12,776 nt of DNA, taken from the NCBI GenBank assembly GCA_026770575.1, contig MU657420.1:39943-52718 (forward strand), in the 5' to 3' direction. A model generated the notes under the pieces. The model had not been told where the DNA came from and made no database searches. It worked only from the letters and a program-made list of their open reading frames with translations. This DNA is from Pelagophyceae sp. CCMP2097. Its lineage: Eukaryota; Sar; Pelagophyceae. This document shows positions 1-7,940 of the stretch, piece by piece. Position numbers and translations under genes: made by a program. Within the stretch, counting starts at the first letter, position 1. The number at the start of each line of letters is the position of its first letter.

Positions 1-418
1 GGACGAGCCGATCCGGCTCGCTGAACTCTACACCGTAGGCGGGCTAACTCGGATTTGATATACCCGGAGTAAAAGTCCATTTCTATCTTCCCCAGCCACA
101 GTTGCGAAACAATTAGTTGCGTATTTGCGTTCGTCGAATTTATTTGTATTGCTTGCTTAAGATCCACTCTGGGTGGGGCATTCCGTAACGAGACTGAAAT
201 GCAAGCTGCGCACTATAACGGTTTCCAAGGGCAAAGGACGCCGCGCTCCGAGTAAGCGGACTATCGAGGGGGGATGGAGATCCGAGGTGCCCCACCGTGC
301 CGGCGCTTCAACGCTTTCACAGCCCAAAAATGTTTCGGAGACCCTTTGCTCCCATCTCGAGCGGGTTTTCTCATTGGAATTCTTCTATAGATTTATAGGA
401 GCGTCTCGAAGATCGTAA
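1..418. other. Spacer without a supported gene
   Basis: I see no convincing gene here. An open frame at 173-418 begins at GTG, has no recognisable domain and shows no coding-like third-position bias. A small perfect hairpin (7-bp arms cgagccg/cggctcg, 3-nt loop) lies at 4-20. The stretch ends directly at the inverted-repeat element starting at 419. Confidence 0.5.
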
Positions 419-529
419 CTCGTCGGCGCGGGCGACTAAGGTGTACACGTTATGAGCAGTTATGCTCGTTATGCTAAGTGCTACCATCCTGGCCTAAACG
501 TGTACACCTCAGTCGCCCGCGCTGACGAG
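419..529. repeat. 111-bp fold-back element with 33-bp inverted arms
   Basis: The arms at 419-451 and 497-529 are reverse complements over 33 positions with two mismatches. Each contains the core ggtgtacacgtt on its inner side and a GC-rich outer half. The 45-bp loop contains a second small inverted repeat (gagca/tgctc). Arm length, near-perfect pairing and the short unique centre are what a MITE or other fold-back element shows. No clear target-site duplication is visible: the flanks are gtaa on the left and ctacc on the right. No open frame of interest is inside. A stable hairpin RNA locus is the main alternative. Confidence 0.65.
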
Positions 530-802
530 CTACCGTGCCAAAGGGTCGAAATTGGTGGCGTATCTCACCCAGGAGGCGTGCCCCTTGAAAAACTTTCCGA
601 CCATCCCCGGGTGATGGCTGTGGACCCGCTCGATCGCACGAGCGGCCTCCGATGTGCCTTGGGTGGGGCGCGTGCTTTAGCCGGGTAGTTGATGACTTTT
701 CAGCTTTTTTTGTCCAGAATCGCCAAAAACGAAATCCAAATGCACGTGGACTCTTGAAACACCTGTGGTGTCAGGGGACTTCTAGCAGGGCTCGCTGGGC
801 CT
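530..802 (+). other. 5' flank of the spliced gene
   Basis: This stretch holds the upstream region of the gene starting at 803. I see no clear TATA box. A T-rich run lies near 697-713, and the sequence just before the ATG is gggcct followed by ATGG, which has G at the +4 position. Two small hairpins are present: ccatc/gatgg at 601-617 and a perfect 7-bp stem (ccgctcg/cgagcgg) at 626-645. The open frames here overlap the gene in other frames and are not supported. Confidence 0.4.
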
Positions 803-2390
803 ATGGTTGTCCGCGGCAGGCGGCTGTGCGCCCTCATCACGTGGGTCGCCTGTGGCGCCGTCGTTGCGGAGCAGGAGCCCGGCACGCAGCGGCGTCTACA
901 GCGCCGCGCCGCGGAGGACAACCGCGCCACGGAGGACAACCGCGCCGCGGAGTCCCTGGACCACCACGACCAATTCCACGACCAAGCCGACACCGGTCTG
1001 CGAATCGCCGGCCCGACGGCGGCGATGCTGGCGCGGTGGCGCGCCATGGCTCCGCCCACGCCCAACGCGACGAGAGGGCCGGTGCGGCTGGACGTGGCGG
1101 CCAAGGCGTCGATGGGCCTCGTCGACCTCCTCGAGTACGAGCAGTACGTCAACCCGCTCTGCCACAGCGTGGCTCACGCCATTGGCGAAAAGATCTTCGA
1201 CATCCTCGGCGACCTCGACGCGGCGCTCTCCGCCTGCGCGTACCGGTGCACCGGCGGCTGCCTCCACGGCGCCATCCACGGCTTCGTCGCCGCCGCCGGG
1301 TTTCCGAGCACGCCGGAGGTGCTCCGGCAAGCCTGGGCCGTGAGTGGCTTTCGCAGAAGTTCATGGCGAGAGTTGACGTATGTGCGGGAGATCGTGGCTC
1401 GGGCTTCCCGCGCGGACCGCAGGCTCGACGAGTCGACGCGACAAATGGCGTTGTCAGGGCCTTGTGCAGAACAAGCGCATCGCTGAGCTTACGAACGTTG
1501 GCGAGACGGCGCACGGCTTTGGTCCGCCGCAGCGTCTGGCAGCTTCCGTCGGCGCGACCGCGCGCGCACCCACCCGCTTACGGGTTGTCCTGCAGGCCAC
1601 ACGCTCATCCTCCAAGGCGTGGCCCTCGACGATGCACTGGCATTTTGCGCATCGGGTCTCGAGGACGCGGTGGGCGCGGATCTCAGCTTTACGCTCACAA
1701 ACTACTGCAGCGGTGAGTACGGCCTCAGAGGCGCCGGCAGTTTCGACTGCGAGCAGACGTCGAAAGCGCCGAAGACACGCGGTTCGGTGGTGGCGAGCTC
1801 GAGCTCGAGACGTAGGTGGTGCCTGGATGGAGACGGGCGACGCAGCCGCCCCTCGACTTCTCACGGACCGCGTCGCGGCCTGCGCGAATGCGCCGCCGTT
1901 GGCCAGGCTGGCGTGCTTCAATTACGCCCTTCGCGCAGAATGGGAGACGTGCGCCTGCTGCGCCGAGGAGGTGCCCGCCTGCCCCTCGGCGCACTGCACC
2001 GAAGCGGCGTGCCACATCGACGCCGCGGAAAACGCCGGCGGCGGCGAGGCAATCACGAAAGCGCTCCTCGGCCTCTGTGCGGGCCTGCGAGGCGGTGTGC
2101 GGCGGGCCTGCCTCTACGGCGCCGCGTCGGCGGCATCGTTCCCACTCGACGTCCACGGCCACATCGAAGCCACGATCCACTTCTGCGATGGCGTCCCCGT
2201 AGGGCGGGACCGCGACGCCTGCATCGACGGCCTCATGATGCGCGCCTCAAAGTATTTCCCGAGCGTGGCCGTGCAGGAAATCTGCCCGCGGATGGCCTCG
2301 ATGCACGACCGCGACTTTTGCCTCGAAGTCGCGCAGAGCGGCCAGTTCTCACTCGCCAAGGAGGCCCTAATGCGCAGCTACGCAGACTAG
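803..2390 (+). CDS. Secreted Cys/His-rich protein, four exons, 430 aa (predicted)
   Basis: Predicted exons are 803-1339, 1458-1521, 1596-1712 and 1816-2390; phases agree and the sum is 1293 nt, ending at TAG. Residues 1-22 look like a signal peptide (basic start, hydrophobic LITWVACGAVVA, likely cut after VVA). Next comes an Ala/Glu/Asp/Asn/Arg repeat (about 37-51), then the Cys/His region: C120-H121 with H125-A-I-G128, C145-x3-C149-x3-C153-L-H155-G, HGFGH at 198-202, C218, C238-SGGAWME, a Cys cluster at 262-305, and C-x2-G motifs at C338 and C375. This layout resembles CH-x3-H-x-I-G proteins of unknown function that I recall from bacteria and protists; I know no family name. The motifs suggest metal binding or disulfides, but no reaction can be assigned. 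It is GC-rich with strong G/C third positions, unlike the surrounding spacer. The ATG at 803 is chosen because it opens the signal peptide. The weakest point is the intron 1 acceptor. Confidence 0.75.
911..955 (+). repeat. 18-bp coding tandem repeat
   Basis: Two consecutive copies of an 18-bp unit (911-928 and 929-946, one base different) are followed by a partial third. In frame they encode A-E-D-N-R-A and T-E-D-N-R-A, then A-E-S. The repeat sits just after the predicted signal peptide and before the Cys/His region, so it probably forms a flexible charged linker whose copy number may vary between alleles. Confidence 0.8.
1340..1457 (+). other. Intron 1 (118 bp, phase 0)
   Basis: The donor gtgagtgg at 1340 is a near-ideal 5' splice site directly after a complete codon. 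The acceptor ttgtcag ending at 1457 keeps phase 0 and opens the frame that runs into the HGFGH motif. A second in-phase acceptor (tgtgcag ending at 1469) would remove four residues. Reading straight through without splicing reaches a stop at about 1486 and loses the HGFGH frame. The donor is well supported and the exact acceptor is not. Confidence 0.55.
1522..1595 (+). other. Intron 2 (74 bp, phase 1)
   Basis: The donor is g|gtccgc after HGF and the acceptor is gttgtcctgcag|gc. Joining the two rebuilds a Gly codon inside the continuous motif HGFGHTLIL, which no single frame contains. That restoration across the junction is the main evidence. Confidence 0.75.
1713..1815 (+). other. Intron 3 (103 bp, phase 1)
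   Basis: The donor gcg|gtgagtac is an excellent consensus. The acceptor acgtag|gtggtgcc completes the split Gly codon and yields the continuous motif CSGGAWMET across the junction. The intron contains a short gagctc repeat close to its 3' end. Confidence 0.75.
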
Positions 2391-2878
2391 GCACACTTGG
2401 TAGTGTGGGTCGTCTAAGCTCTGCGGCGGCCCTGGCCGCGCGCACCCCGATCCATAAGGGTATGTTCCCAGCGGTCCGGATCCCGGTCCGCGGTTCGTAA
2501 ATCCGCCTCGTTCCGCAACTCCCGGGACTGCGCTTGCGAGGTACACTGGAAGCTTTTACTTATCGTCTGGAAGACGGCATTTCATGTTGCGTATCCCGCG
2601 CGAGCGTATCCCGCGCGAGCGTATCCCGCGCGGGCACGCCCGCGAGAGCGTCGCGCGAGTCCACCGCAGGCATAGACGGTGTCCTCCTTCCTTGGAAAAT
2701 CGTCGGACCTCCCCTTGTCGCCGCTCCCTCGTCCACGCCGCTCTCTTCCACGTCGCGCGGCGGACGGTGTTCTTTTCCATCGGCCCGCGACCCTTTTTTG
2801 AAGCGGCGCTTTGTTCCGAGAACCAGCGACTTCTGACCCGGGCTTCTAGGGTCTCCACGTCCTCGACAATGTCTGTCG
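2391..2878. other. 3' flank of the spliced gene; no gene seen
   Basis: A short stem (cacact/agtgtg, 4-nt loop) follows the stop codon at about 2392-2407. I see no AATAAA signal. An ATG open frame at 2584-2889 owes its opening residues to the 15-bp repeat below, has no recognisable domain and ends where a dispersed repeat begins, so I do not call it a gene. Confidence 0.45.
2589..2633. repeat. 15-bp unit repeated three times
   Basis: The unit gcgtatcccgcgcga occurs head-to-tail at 2589-2603, 2604-2618 and 2619-2633; the last copy ends in g instead of a. It is a minisatellite-like run in non-coding sequence. Confidence 0.9.
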
Positions 2879-2922
2879 CCCCGACTTAAGGTCCGGTATA
2901 ATTTCAGGGCCGTTCGATCCGG
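2879..2922 (+). repeat. 44-bp dispersed repeat, copy 1
   Basis: This stretch, opening with ccccgacttaaggtccggta, recurs at 3488-3531 with only a few substitutions. Similarity continues weakly outward (aatgt before, acatctt after), so the ancestral unit may be 60 bp or more. Here it stands alone, upstream of the duplicated 270-bp unit. Confidence 0.8.
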
Positions 2923-3003
2923 CCGCTCGGAACATCTTGGTGGCCGTAGGCTGCCCCGTCTCGGGCGCTCAGCCCCGAGCTTCCTAAGGGCCGTGCGGAA
3001 CCT

Positions 3004-3270
3004 GTTAGTCGGTGTGTGTGTTATGGGGATTTGCCCTTCCTGAGAGCCCAGGTTATGCGAGCTCCCGGGGGCCGTCTAAATTCCGCTTCCCCGGACCTTG
3101 CGCATCTGAGAGCCCCGGGACGCGGTTGCTCCTAGAGCCTCGAATCCAAGGGCCCCCGGTTCGACGGTTCGAAAACAACGCATGTGGTCTTACAAATGCT
3201 TATTGAAATTTTCAGATAAATTCACTGCGGGTTCACTGAAAATTCAGACAAACACACCGCAGATTCGCGG
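3004..3270 (+). repeat. Duplicated unit, copy A
   Basis: This diverged tandem copy of the unit at 3277-3693 runs from ttagtcggtgtgtg to cagattcgcgg. Shared landmarks in order are ggatttgcccttcc, gagctccc, attccgcttccccg, cgacggttcgaa, gtcttacaaat and the closing cagattcgcgg. No open frame is conserved between the copies, so it is best read as non-coding. It lacks the extra 89 bp seen in copy B. Confidence 0.8.
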
Positions 3271-3276
3271 ATCTTA

Positions 3277-3693
3277 TTGGCCGGTGTGTGTTTATGCGGA
3301 TTTGCCCTTCCCGGGGGACCAAGGTTATATGAGCTCCCAGGGGCCGTCTGAATTCCGCTTCCCCGAGTCTCTGCCCATCTAAGAGCCCCGGAACTCGATT
3401 GTCCCCAGAGCTTCGAATCTAAGGACCCCCGGCTCGACGGTTCGAATCCTGCGCATGTTTTCTGTGAACCTCCTTAATGTTCGAAGCCCCCGACTTAAGG
3501 TCCGGTACAATTCTAGGGCCGTTTGATCCGGATGACATCTTAAAACAGTCTTACAAATACACATTTACAATTTCAGACAAATTTACTGTGGATTTACCGA
3601 AATTTCAGCACAAATTTACCGGAATTCACCGGAATCCACTGTTACAATTACAATTCAACAAATTTTTGAAGTAAGTTCACTGCAGATTTGCGG
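3277..3693 (+). repeat. Duplicated unit, copy B, with an 89-bp insertion
   Basis: It matches copy A through the same landmarks, from ttggccggtgtgtg to cagatttgcgg. Between gcgcatgt (ends 3458) and gtcttacaaat (starts 3548) it has 89 bp with no counterpart in A, and this insert contains the second copy of the 44-bp repeat (3488-3531). The rest of its 3' part is also longer, with added AT-rich sequence. Either the insert arrived after duplication or copy A lost it. Confidence 0.75.
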
Positions 3694-4502
3694 GGCCCGT
3701 AGAAACTGAGAATAATGAGGATTAGCTTAGAATCCGGGTATCTGGGGTATTTTGGGGTGGGCGGAGAGGACCCAGGCGCGTCCCCTGGCAGCGTCTAACC
3801 CGCAAATACCGGCGGGGTCTGGCGTCCACTTATTTTTCTGCTTAGTCCGTTCTTAAATCGACCTTTACTCCAGATGTCCTTTGGCAAAACCCCAGATCGG
3901 GGCGTTATAATAGGGGCGAACTTAGGATGGTCTCTGCCAAGTTGCGTTTATTCGGGATGGTCTGCGCGCAAGGCTGGTAAAAACGTAAAACGTTTTTTTG
4001 ATCAAATCCCTAAAAACACGTGCTTGTTTTGTTCCCACCACCGGGGAAAAAGCACGTGCTCTTGTCCCCCCCGCGTGTGGCACCACCGGGGCCGCCGGCT
4101 GGACCTCTGGAGAGCCCTCTCGGAGAGATGAATAACTCAAATTGGGATAATATTTGGGATTCAATCCGCAGGGCAGTTAAGGGCACCCCGCCTCACGACC
4201 CTCGGAAGGTGTAGAGCTTCCAAACGACTTTATACGGCTCCTTGGACGTAGACGAGGTGATTGGCACGTCCCGCCTCGGATGCAGTCGCCGTGGCATGTT
4301 TTATTCATGTGTTTTTGGATGTTTTATGAAATAGCCTGGAAACGTTGTTCCAAACATGTTCCCTGGGGGCCAAATTTACGATTTTAACAGCCTTGTCTGC
4401 GCGAGAAGCCATATTATTATGATGGTCGCTCCTGATGTTAATTTTATGAAAATATCCCAATAACCCCCACGCTAGTCCCTAGTCCTTGCTGTAGTGGGTT
4501 CG
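3694..4502. other. Non-coding spacer with small repeats
   Basis: I see no gene. An 8-bp stem with a 3-nt loop (aaaaacgt/acgttttt) lies at 3979-3997. A direct repeat built around aaa(a)cacgtgct..ttgt occurs at about 4012-4035 and 4047-4070. Open frames of 60-85 codons here have no domain and no coding-like codon pattern. Confidence 0.45.
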
Positions 4503-4531
4503 CCCACCCCCGCCCACCCCACCCAAACCCC
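4503..4531 (-). other. G-quadruplex motif on the minus strand
   Basis: The plus strand carries six C-runs of at least three bases in 29 nt (4503-4505, 4507-4511, 4513-4515, 4517-4520, 4522-4524, 4528-4531). On the minus strand these are six G-runs separated by loops of 1 to 3 nt, which meets the usual G-quadruplex pattern comfortably. No gene is adjacent that would explain it. Confidence 0.7.
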
Positions 4532-5392
4532 AATCACATCGGCGCTACGTGACAATATAGTGGACATATTTGCAGTGGCCATCCTGATACACTGGAGTTT
4601 GGAGCTGACTAGCCTGATTAAAAAAAAACTCGCAGTGAGCATGTTGATAAAATAACTTCTCGCGCAGACCATCCGCAAATGGGCCCATAACCGCAATGAT
4701 AATCGGCGATATGCGCGATAGACAAAGGTCTCCAGTGACCGACGCGCGTACCGCTTCATATATATACAGTGTCCGGGTTCTGCGACAGTCGGGATCGCCG
4801 AATCTCGCTATACCATCTTAATACACGCAACTTGACAGAGAGAATCCTTTTTTCCTTAAGAATAACGACGCGGCCTTTTTAATGGAGCCGAGTGTGTTCA
4901 ACAAAAGGATAAAAGGATTTAATTAAGTCGCCACAGTGTCCCAAAATTAATGAGCTATTTTGTTTTGAGACTTCGATTGCATTAGATTTTCGTATTTACC
5001 CGGGATTCACACAAACCCCGGAAGTCCTATCATGGAAATCGCGAACCGCGCCAACAACAAGTGGCATCGGCGATAAAGCCAGTCTCAAGCGGCGCAAAGT
5101 TGTGGCTCTCAGAGGCCGCCTACGGGGGTGTGCGTGGTCGCTATGGGCTTCCCTGTCCCCTGGGGTGTCCGTGAAATGATCAGCCTCGAGAAGGGTGCCT
5201 TGCAAGGTTGTGAACAAGCACTTCCCCTAATATTTTGGACTTGATAAAATCTTAATTTGCCTCATTCCTTGATTTTGACTTGATTTTGCCTCCTCTATCG
5301 GAAAGGTTCGGGCCCGGCTGCCTATCGCAGGACCTCACGAATCGAAATTCTGACTATGTGACGGGACGGGTCCATACGTACGGGGGTGGTAA
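4532..5392. other. AT-rich spacer; no gene seen
   Basis: No credible coding region was found. The minus-strand open frame at 4472-4759 spans the G-quadruplex motif and shows no domain. Imperfect inverted arms (14 of 16 positions) lie at 4842-4857 and 4905-4920 around a 47-bp centre. Short repeats of cttgattttg occur near 5267-5290. Confidence 0.45.
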
Positions 5393-6368
5393 ATGACCGA
5401 TCCCGCACAATTGCCGCGATTGGCGCTTCAGACGAGCCAAAACTGGCGTTTTTATTTTCAGTTTGAGCGTTTTAAACAGACAATTTTTGTGGGATCGGGC
5501 ATCATGGGACTCAGCGCGACGTCCTCTACCACCCTCAACGGGAGCAAAACAGCCCCCGACGAATGCTGCAATTGGCAGAAGGTCCTTGGGGTTATAACCG
5601 ACCCCCCTTGTAAGAAACTTGTTTGCCGGCAACTTTGCACGAGACATCGCGGGGCGAAAACGGGCCCGCAATCTAAGGGCTGAGCGAATTTCAACTGGGA
5701 ACAAAAAAGAAAAGAGTGTGATTTCAATCCCGATTCCCGCAAAACGATCGAAAAAATGTCGACAGGCGAATAAGTCCCTGGCGATAGGCGAGAGCCGACC
5801 AAAGAAGCTAGAAGGGCGGATTTTGGAGCGTCTCCGTTACCACGCCTTGACAAGCTGGTGACTTTGTCCCCGCCTCGCGTGTCAGTAGCCGAAATTGCCG
5901 GCGAACCAGCCTCCTCGTCGCCCTGTTTGATTTTGTCTTCCGGGGGTTTGGTTTACGGGGATTTATGCTGGCATTATTTACTCAAATGCTACGCTCCGCA
6001 ACCCACCCACGAGCCCGCAGACTGGCTACGGGGCTCTTAGTACGCGCGTTTGCTACGTCACGGTCGGTCCTTGGGCATGGTGCATCAAACGTTTTGATTT
6101 GCAATAACCTGGGCTGGGTCCAAAATCTGGCCTATAATTGTACTCGAACCCGGAACATGGGCAGGGTCCAAACTGCCCCATGGCGACTTGATCAATTCCT
6201 TTCAAGAAAAAGTCTGTGGGTTGTTTTACAACAACCCCAGAGGGGTGCGTGCCGATGAATCATGGGTGGCTGGAGCGCAACGCGGCCCAGGACCCGCTGA
6301 CAGAGTGCGCTTTTGCTGGGATCGCGGGAGGTGGCCCAAGATAGCCCCGAACCGGTCTTGGTTGCTCC
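5393..6368. other. Spacer with overlapping open frames, none supported
   Basis: Several open frames of 80-130 codons overlap on both strands between 5354 and 6258, but none shows a domain, a signal peptide or consistent codon bias, and they contradict one another. A perfect 8-bp stem with a 4-nt loop (gggttgtt/aacaaccc) sits at 6218-6237. A short direct repeat (gggc[t/a]gggtccaaa) occurs near 6113 and 6161. Confidence 0.4.
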
Positions 6369-6491
6369 ATGGTCGCGCGCTACGGCGCGCACGCGACGAG
6401 CCGGCTTATCGACGCTTTGGAGGCCTGGGGCGTTTGGCGCTCGTACGCGTCGCGCGGACGTCCACCCTGGCTCAAAGTGTCCGGGAGGTGA
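6369..6491 (+). CDS. Possible 40-aa open frame with coding-like codon use
   Basis: An ATG at 6369 opens 40 codons ending in TGA at 6489-6491. Third positions are nearly all G or C, and the product has an amphipathic, Trp-rich middle (residues 12-23, with ALEAWGVW) followed by a basic, Pro-containing tail. This composition looks more protein-like than the longer open frames overlapping it. I do not recognise a family. It could be a small gene, an exon, a relic of transferred DNA, or chance in GC-rich sequence. Confidence 0.2.
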   Translation: MVARYGAHATSRLIDALEAWGVWRSYASRGRPPWLKVSGR

Positions 6492-6800
6492 TAAGAGATC
6501 GACGCGAATCCCCACGCGCGCCGACTCCGAGCCGCGGAACGGTCCACGCGTAAAACTGGCTCGGGCAACTTTTTAAGATTTTATTGAATCCCCACTAGTC
6601 GCTTCTCAGACTCATCGTGTTGGAGGAGTGTGATTCTACGCCTCATGCGGCGCGGTTTTCTCGGAGGGTGGCAGTGGGCCCCAGTGCCGCCCCACTGAAG
6701 GCCCGGTTCACGAAACCGCGCCGAAATCAGCCGCCTAAAGGCAGCAATGGAGGTTGTCCTGCTCTAAGCTTCGCGCACCCTTCGCTTTTGACGCCCACAG
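6492..6800. other. Spacer before the GC-rich island
   Basis: I see no supported gene. The last 40 bases form a pyrimidine-rich stretch ending in cgcccacag at 6800, which looks like a 3' splice site and is the only reason to consider an exon starting at 6801. Confidence 0.35.
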
Positions 6801-7136
6801 TGCGCTCGCGAGCACGCCGTCGTCAACGACGACCTCCCACGACCTGCAGAATGCATCGCACCAGCCCCGGGCCACGCGACGGACGCGCGGAGCGAGAACG
6901 CCCACGAGCGGGGAAACGCCGCACGACCCTCGTCGTCACCGCGGCGCGGCGGCGACCTCCCGCAGCCGCCCAACGGCGGATCTCCGCACTCCCACAGGTG
7001 CCCGAGCGATCCCCCTAGGCCGCCAGCCCGTCGGACGCGCACGCGCCGATCGCACTCACCTTCCTCGGCACTACAAAAGGCAAAACTGGTGGCCAAGTCG
7101 GACACCTCGACCACTGTTGCGTCTCTCCGGCGGTGA
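6801..7136 (+). CDS. Possible exon in a GC-rich island (111 codons open)
   Basis: A frame lacking any ATG near its start is open from the acceptor-like site at 6800 to a TGA at 7134-7136. It has strong G/C third positions over its first 60 codons. The predicted stretch is low-complexity, rich in Pro, Ser, Gly and Arg, and has no domain. A second frame is open from 7019 to 7222 (67 codons) with equally gene-like composition, including a segment SPAVIIERPYCTL, but a stop (TAG at 7016-7018) precedes it. Minus-strand frames are also open. Composition alone cannot decide between them. Confidence 0.2.
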   Translation, partial: CAREHAVVNDDLPRPAECIAPAPGHATDARSENAHERGNAARPSSSPRRGGDLPQPPNGGSPHSHRCPSDPPRPPARRTRTRRSHSPSSALQKAKLVAKSDTSTTVASLRR

Positions 7137-7222
7137 TCATCGAGCGACCGTACTGCACCTTATCTACTTCGAAGGCCTTCTTCCTCATGGGACATACGAC
7201 GAGGCAAGCTCGTGAAGATTAA

Positions 7223-7940
7223 ATTGCGCCTCAATTGTTTCGGGGCTTTTGGGAAAGGACATAACGACCACACTTTGACGGGACGGTTTACTCGCAATAA
7301 TTCATGCAGCCCTACTCCTTGTTGTGGTCGGCGAGAAAATGAAAATGCTCATCGCGCGCTGGGCAATTACACTGCATACGCGGTGCCTCGGGCTGAGTGT
7401 TATGCGAAAGTTGGGTCCAGGGGTCCCTCTTTTTTGCCCTTATCACCCAAAGCCAAGGTGGATTGCATCCTAGGTGACGACAACCCTCCGGGAGTCGATG
7501 CTTTTATTTACCGTTTTATTTTTTATCAAAAATCTGCCAAATACGCGCTAAGTTGGTTGAACCGACTCTGCTATGACAAGGTCCTTTGGGGCTGGAAGGC
7601 GGTCCTCCGGGACGGGCCGCTCTGTGATTATATTATTATTATTATATTATTACTACTCTGGGGTGCGGCTGTTTAAAAACTTGATTTTACGAGAGTCCGC
7701 TCATCGAAAAATGTGTTAAAACCAATTGATAAAATCCGAATGGGGTACTTATTGAGATATTGTGACAATCTTTGGGGCGTCCTGTGCGACGTGCTTTTGT
7801 ATGATTGCGCTCGCAACTGCCGCGGAAGTCGATGGCATGGCGTTGGCAACGCACATGCCCATCTTCTTGGCTCTCAAAAGGCACGTATTGGCCTTTTATA
7901 CGAAGCCCCCACACGGGAATGACAAGTCTCTTGATAAAAT
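7223..7940. other. Spacer with an AT microsatellite
   Basis: A run of tta/att triplets lies at about 7627-7655. An open frame at 7212-7676 starts at GTG, runs through that microsatellite and shows no domain, so I do not call it a gene. The 14-mer ttattgagatattg at 7749-7762 recurs inside the large element at 9663-9676. The phrase ttgataaaat appears at about 7721 and again at 7931. Confidence 0.45.

Noticed and set aside
652..1716. 354-codon open frame over the spliced gene
   Set aside because: It is another frame of GC-rich exons; the product is low-complexity Arg/Pro-rich and starts with unrelated sequence. The frame with the signal peptide and Cys/His motifs explains the region better.
2392..2407. 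Histone-type 3' stem-loop after the stop codon
   Set aside because: Stem and loop sequence do not match the histone consensus, and the gene is not a histone.
2589..2633. CRISPR-like array
   Set aside because: The repeats are 15 bp, directly adjacent with no spacers, and only three in number.
2584..2889. 101-codon ATG open frame
   Set aside because: Its N-terminal repeats are only the translation of the 15-bp minisatellite and it ends at a dispersed repeat; nothing else suggests coding.
3400..3460. tRNA-like or SINE-like B box (ggttcgaatcc at 3439-3449)
   Set aside because: No A box at suitable distance, no acceptor stem and no cloverleaf could be drawn. The matching position in copy A (ggttcgaaaac) breaks the box.
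3979..3999. Hairpin followed by T-run resembling a bacterial terminator
   Set aside because: The stem is A/T-only apart from one CG step, there is no gene upstream, and the context is eukaryotic.
5354..5861. Overlapping 80-131-codon frames on both strands
   Set aside because: They conflict with each other and none has a recognisable motif or coding-like composition.
7212..7676. 154-codon open frame
   Set aside because: It starts with GTG, passes through an AT microsatellite that gives a run of Ile and Leu, and has no domain or codon bias.
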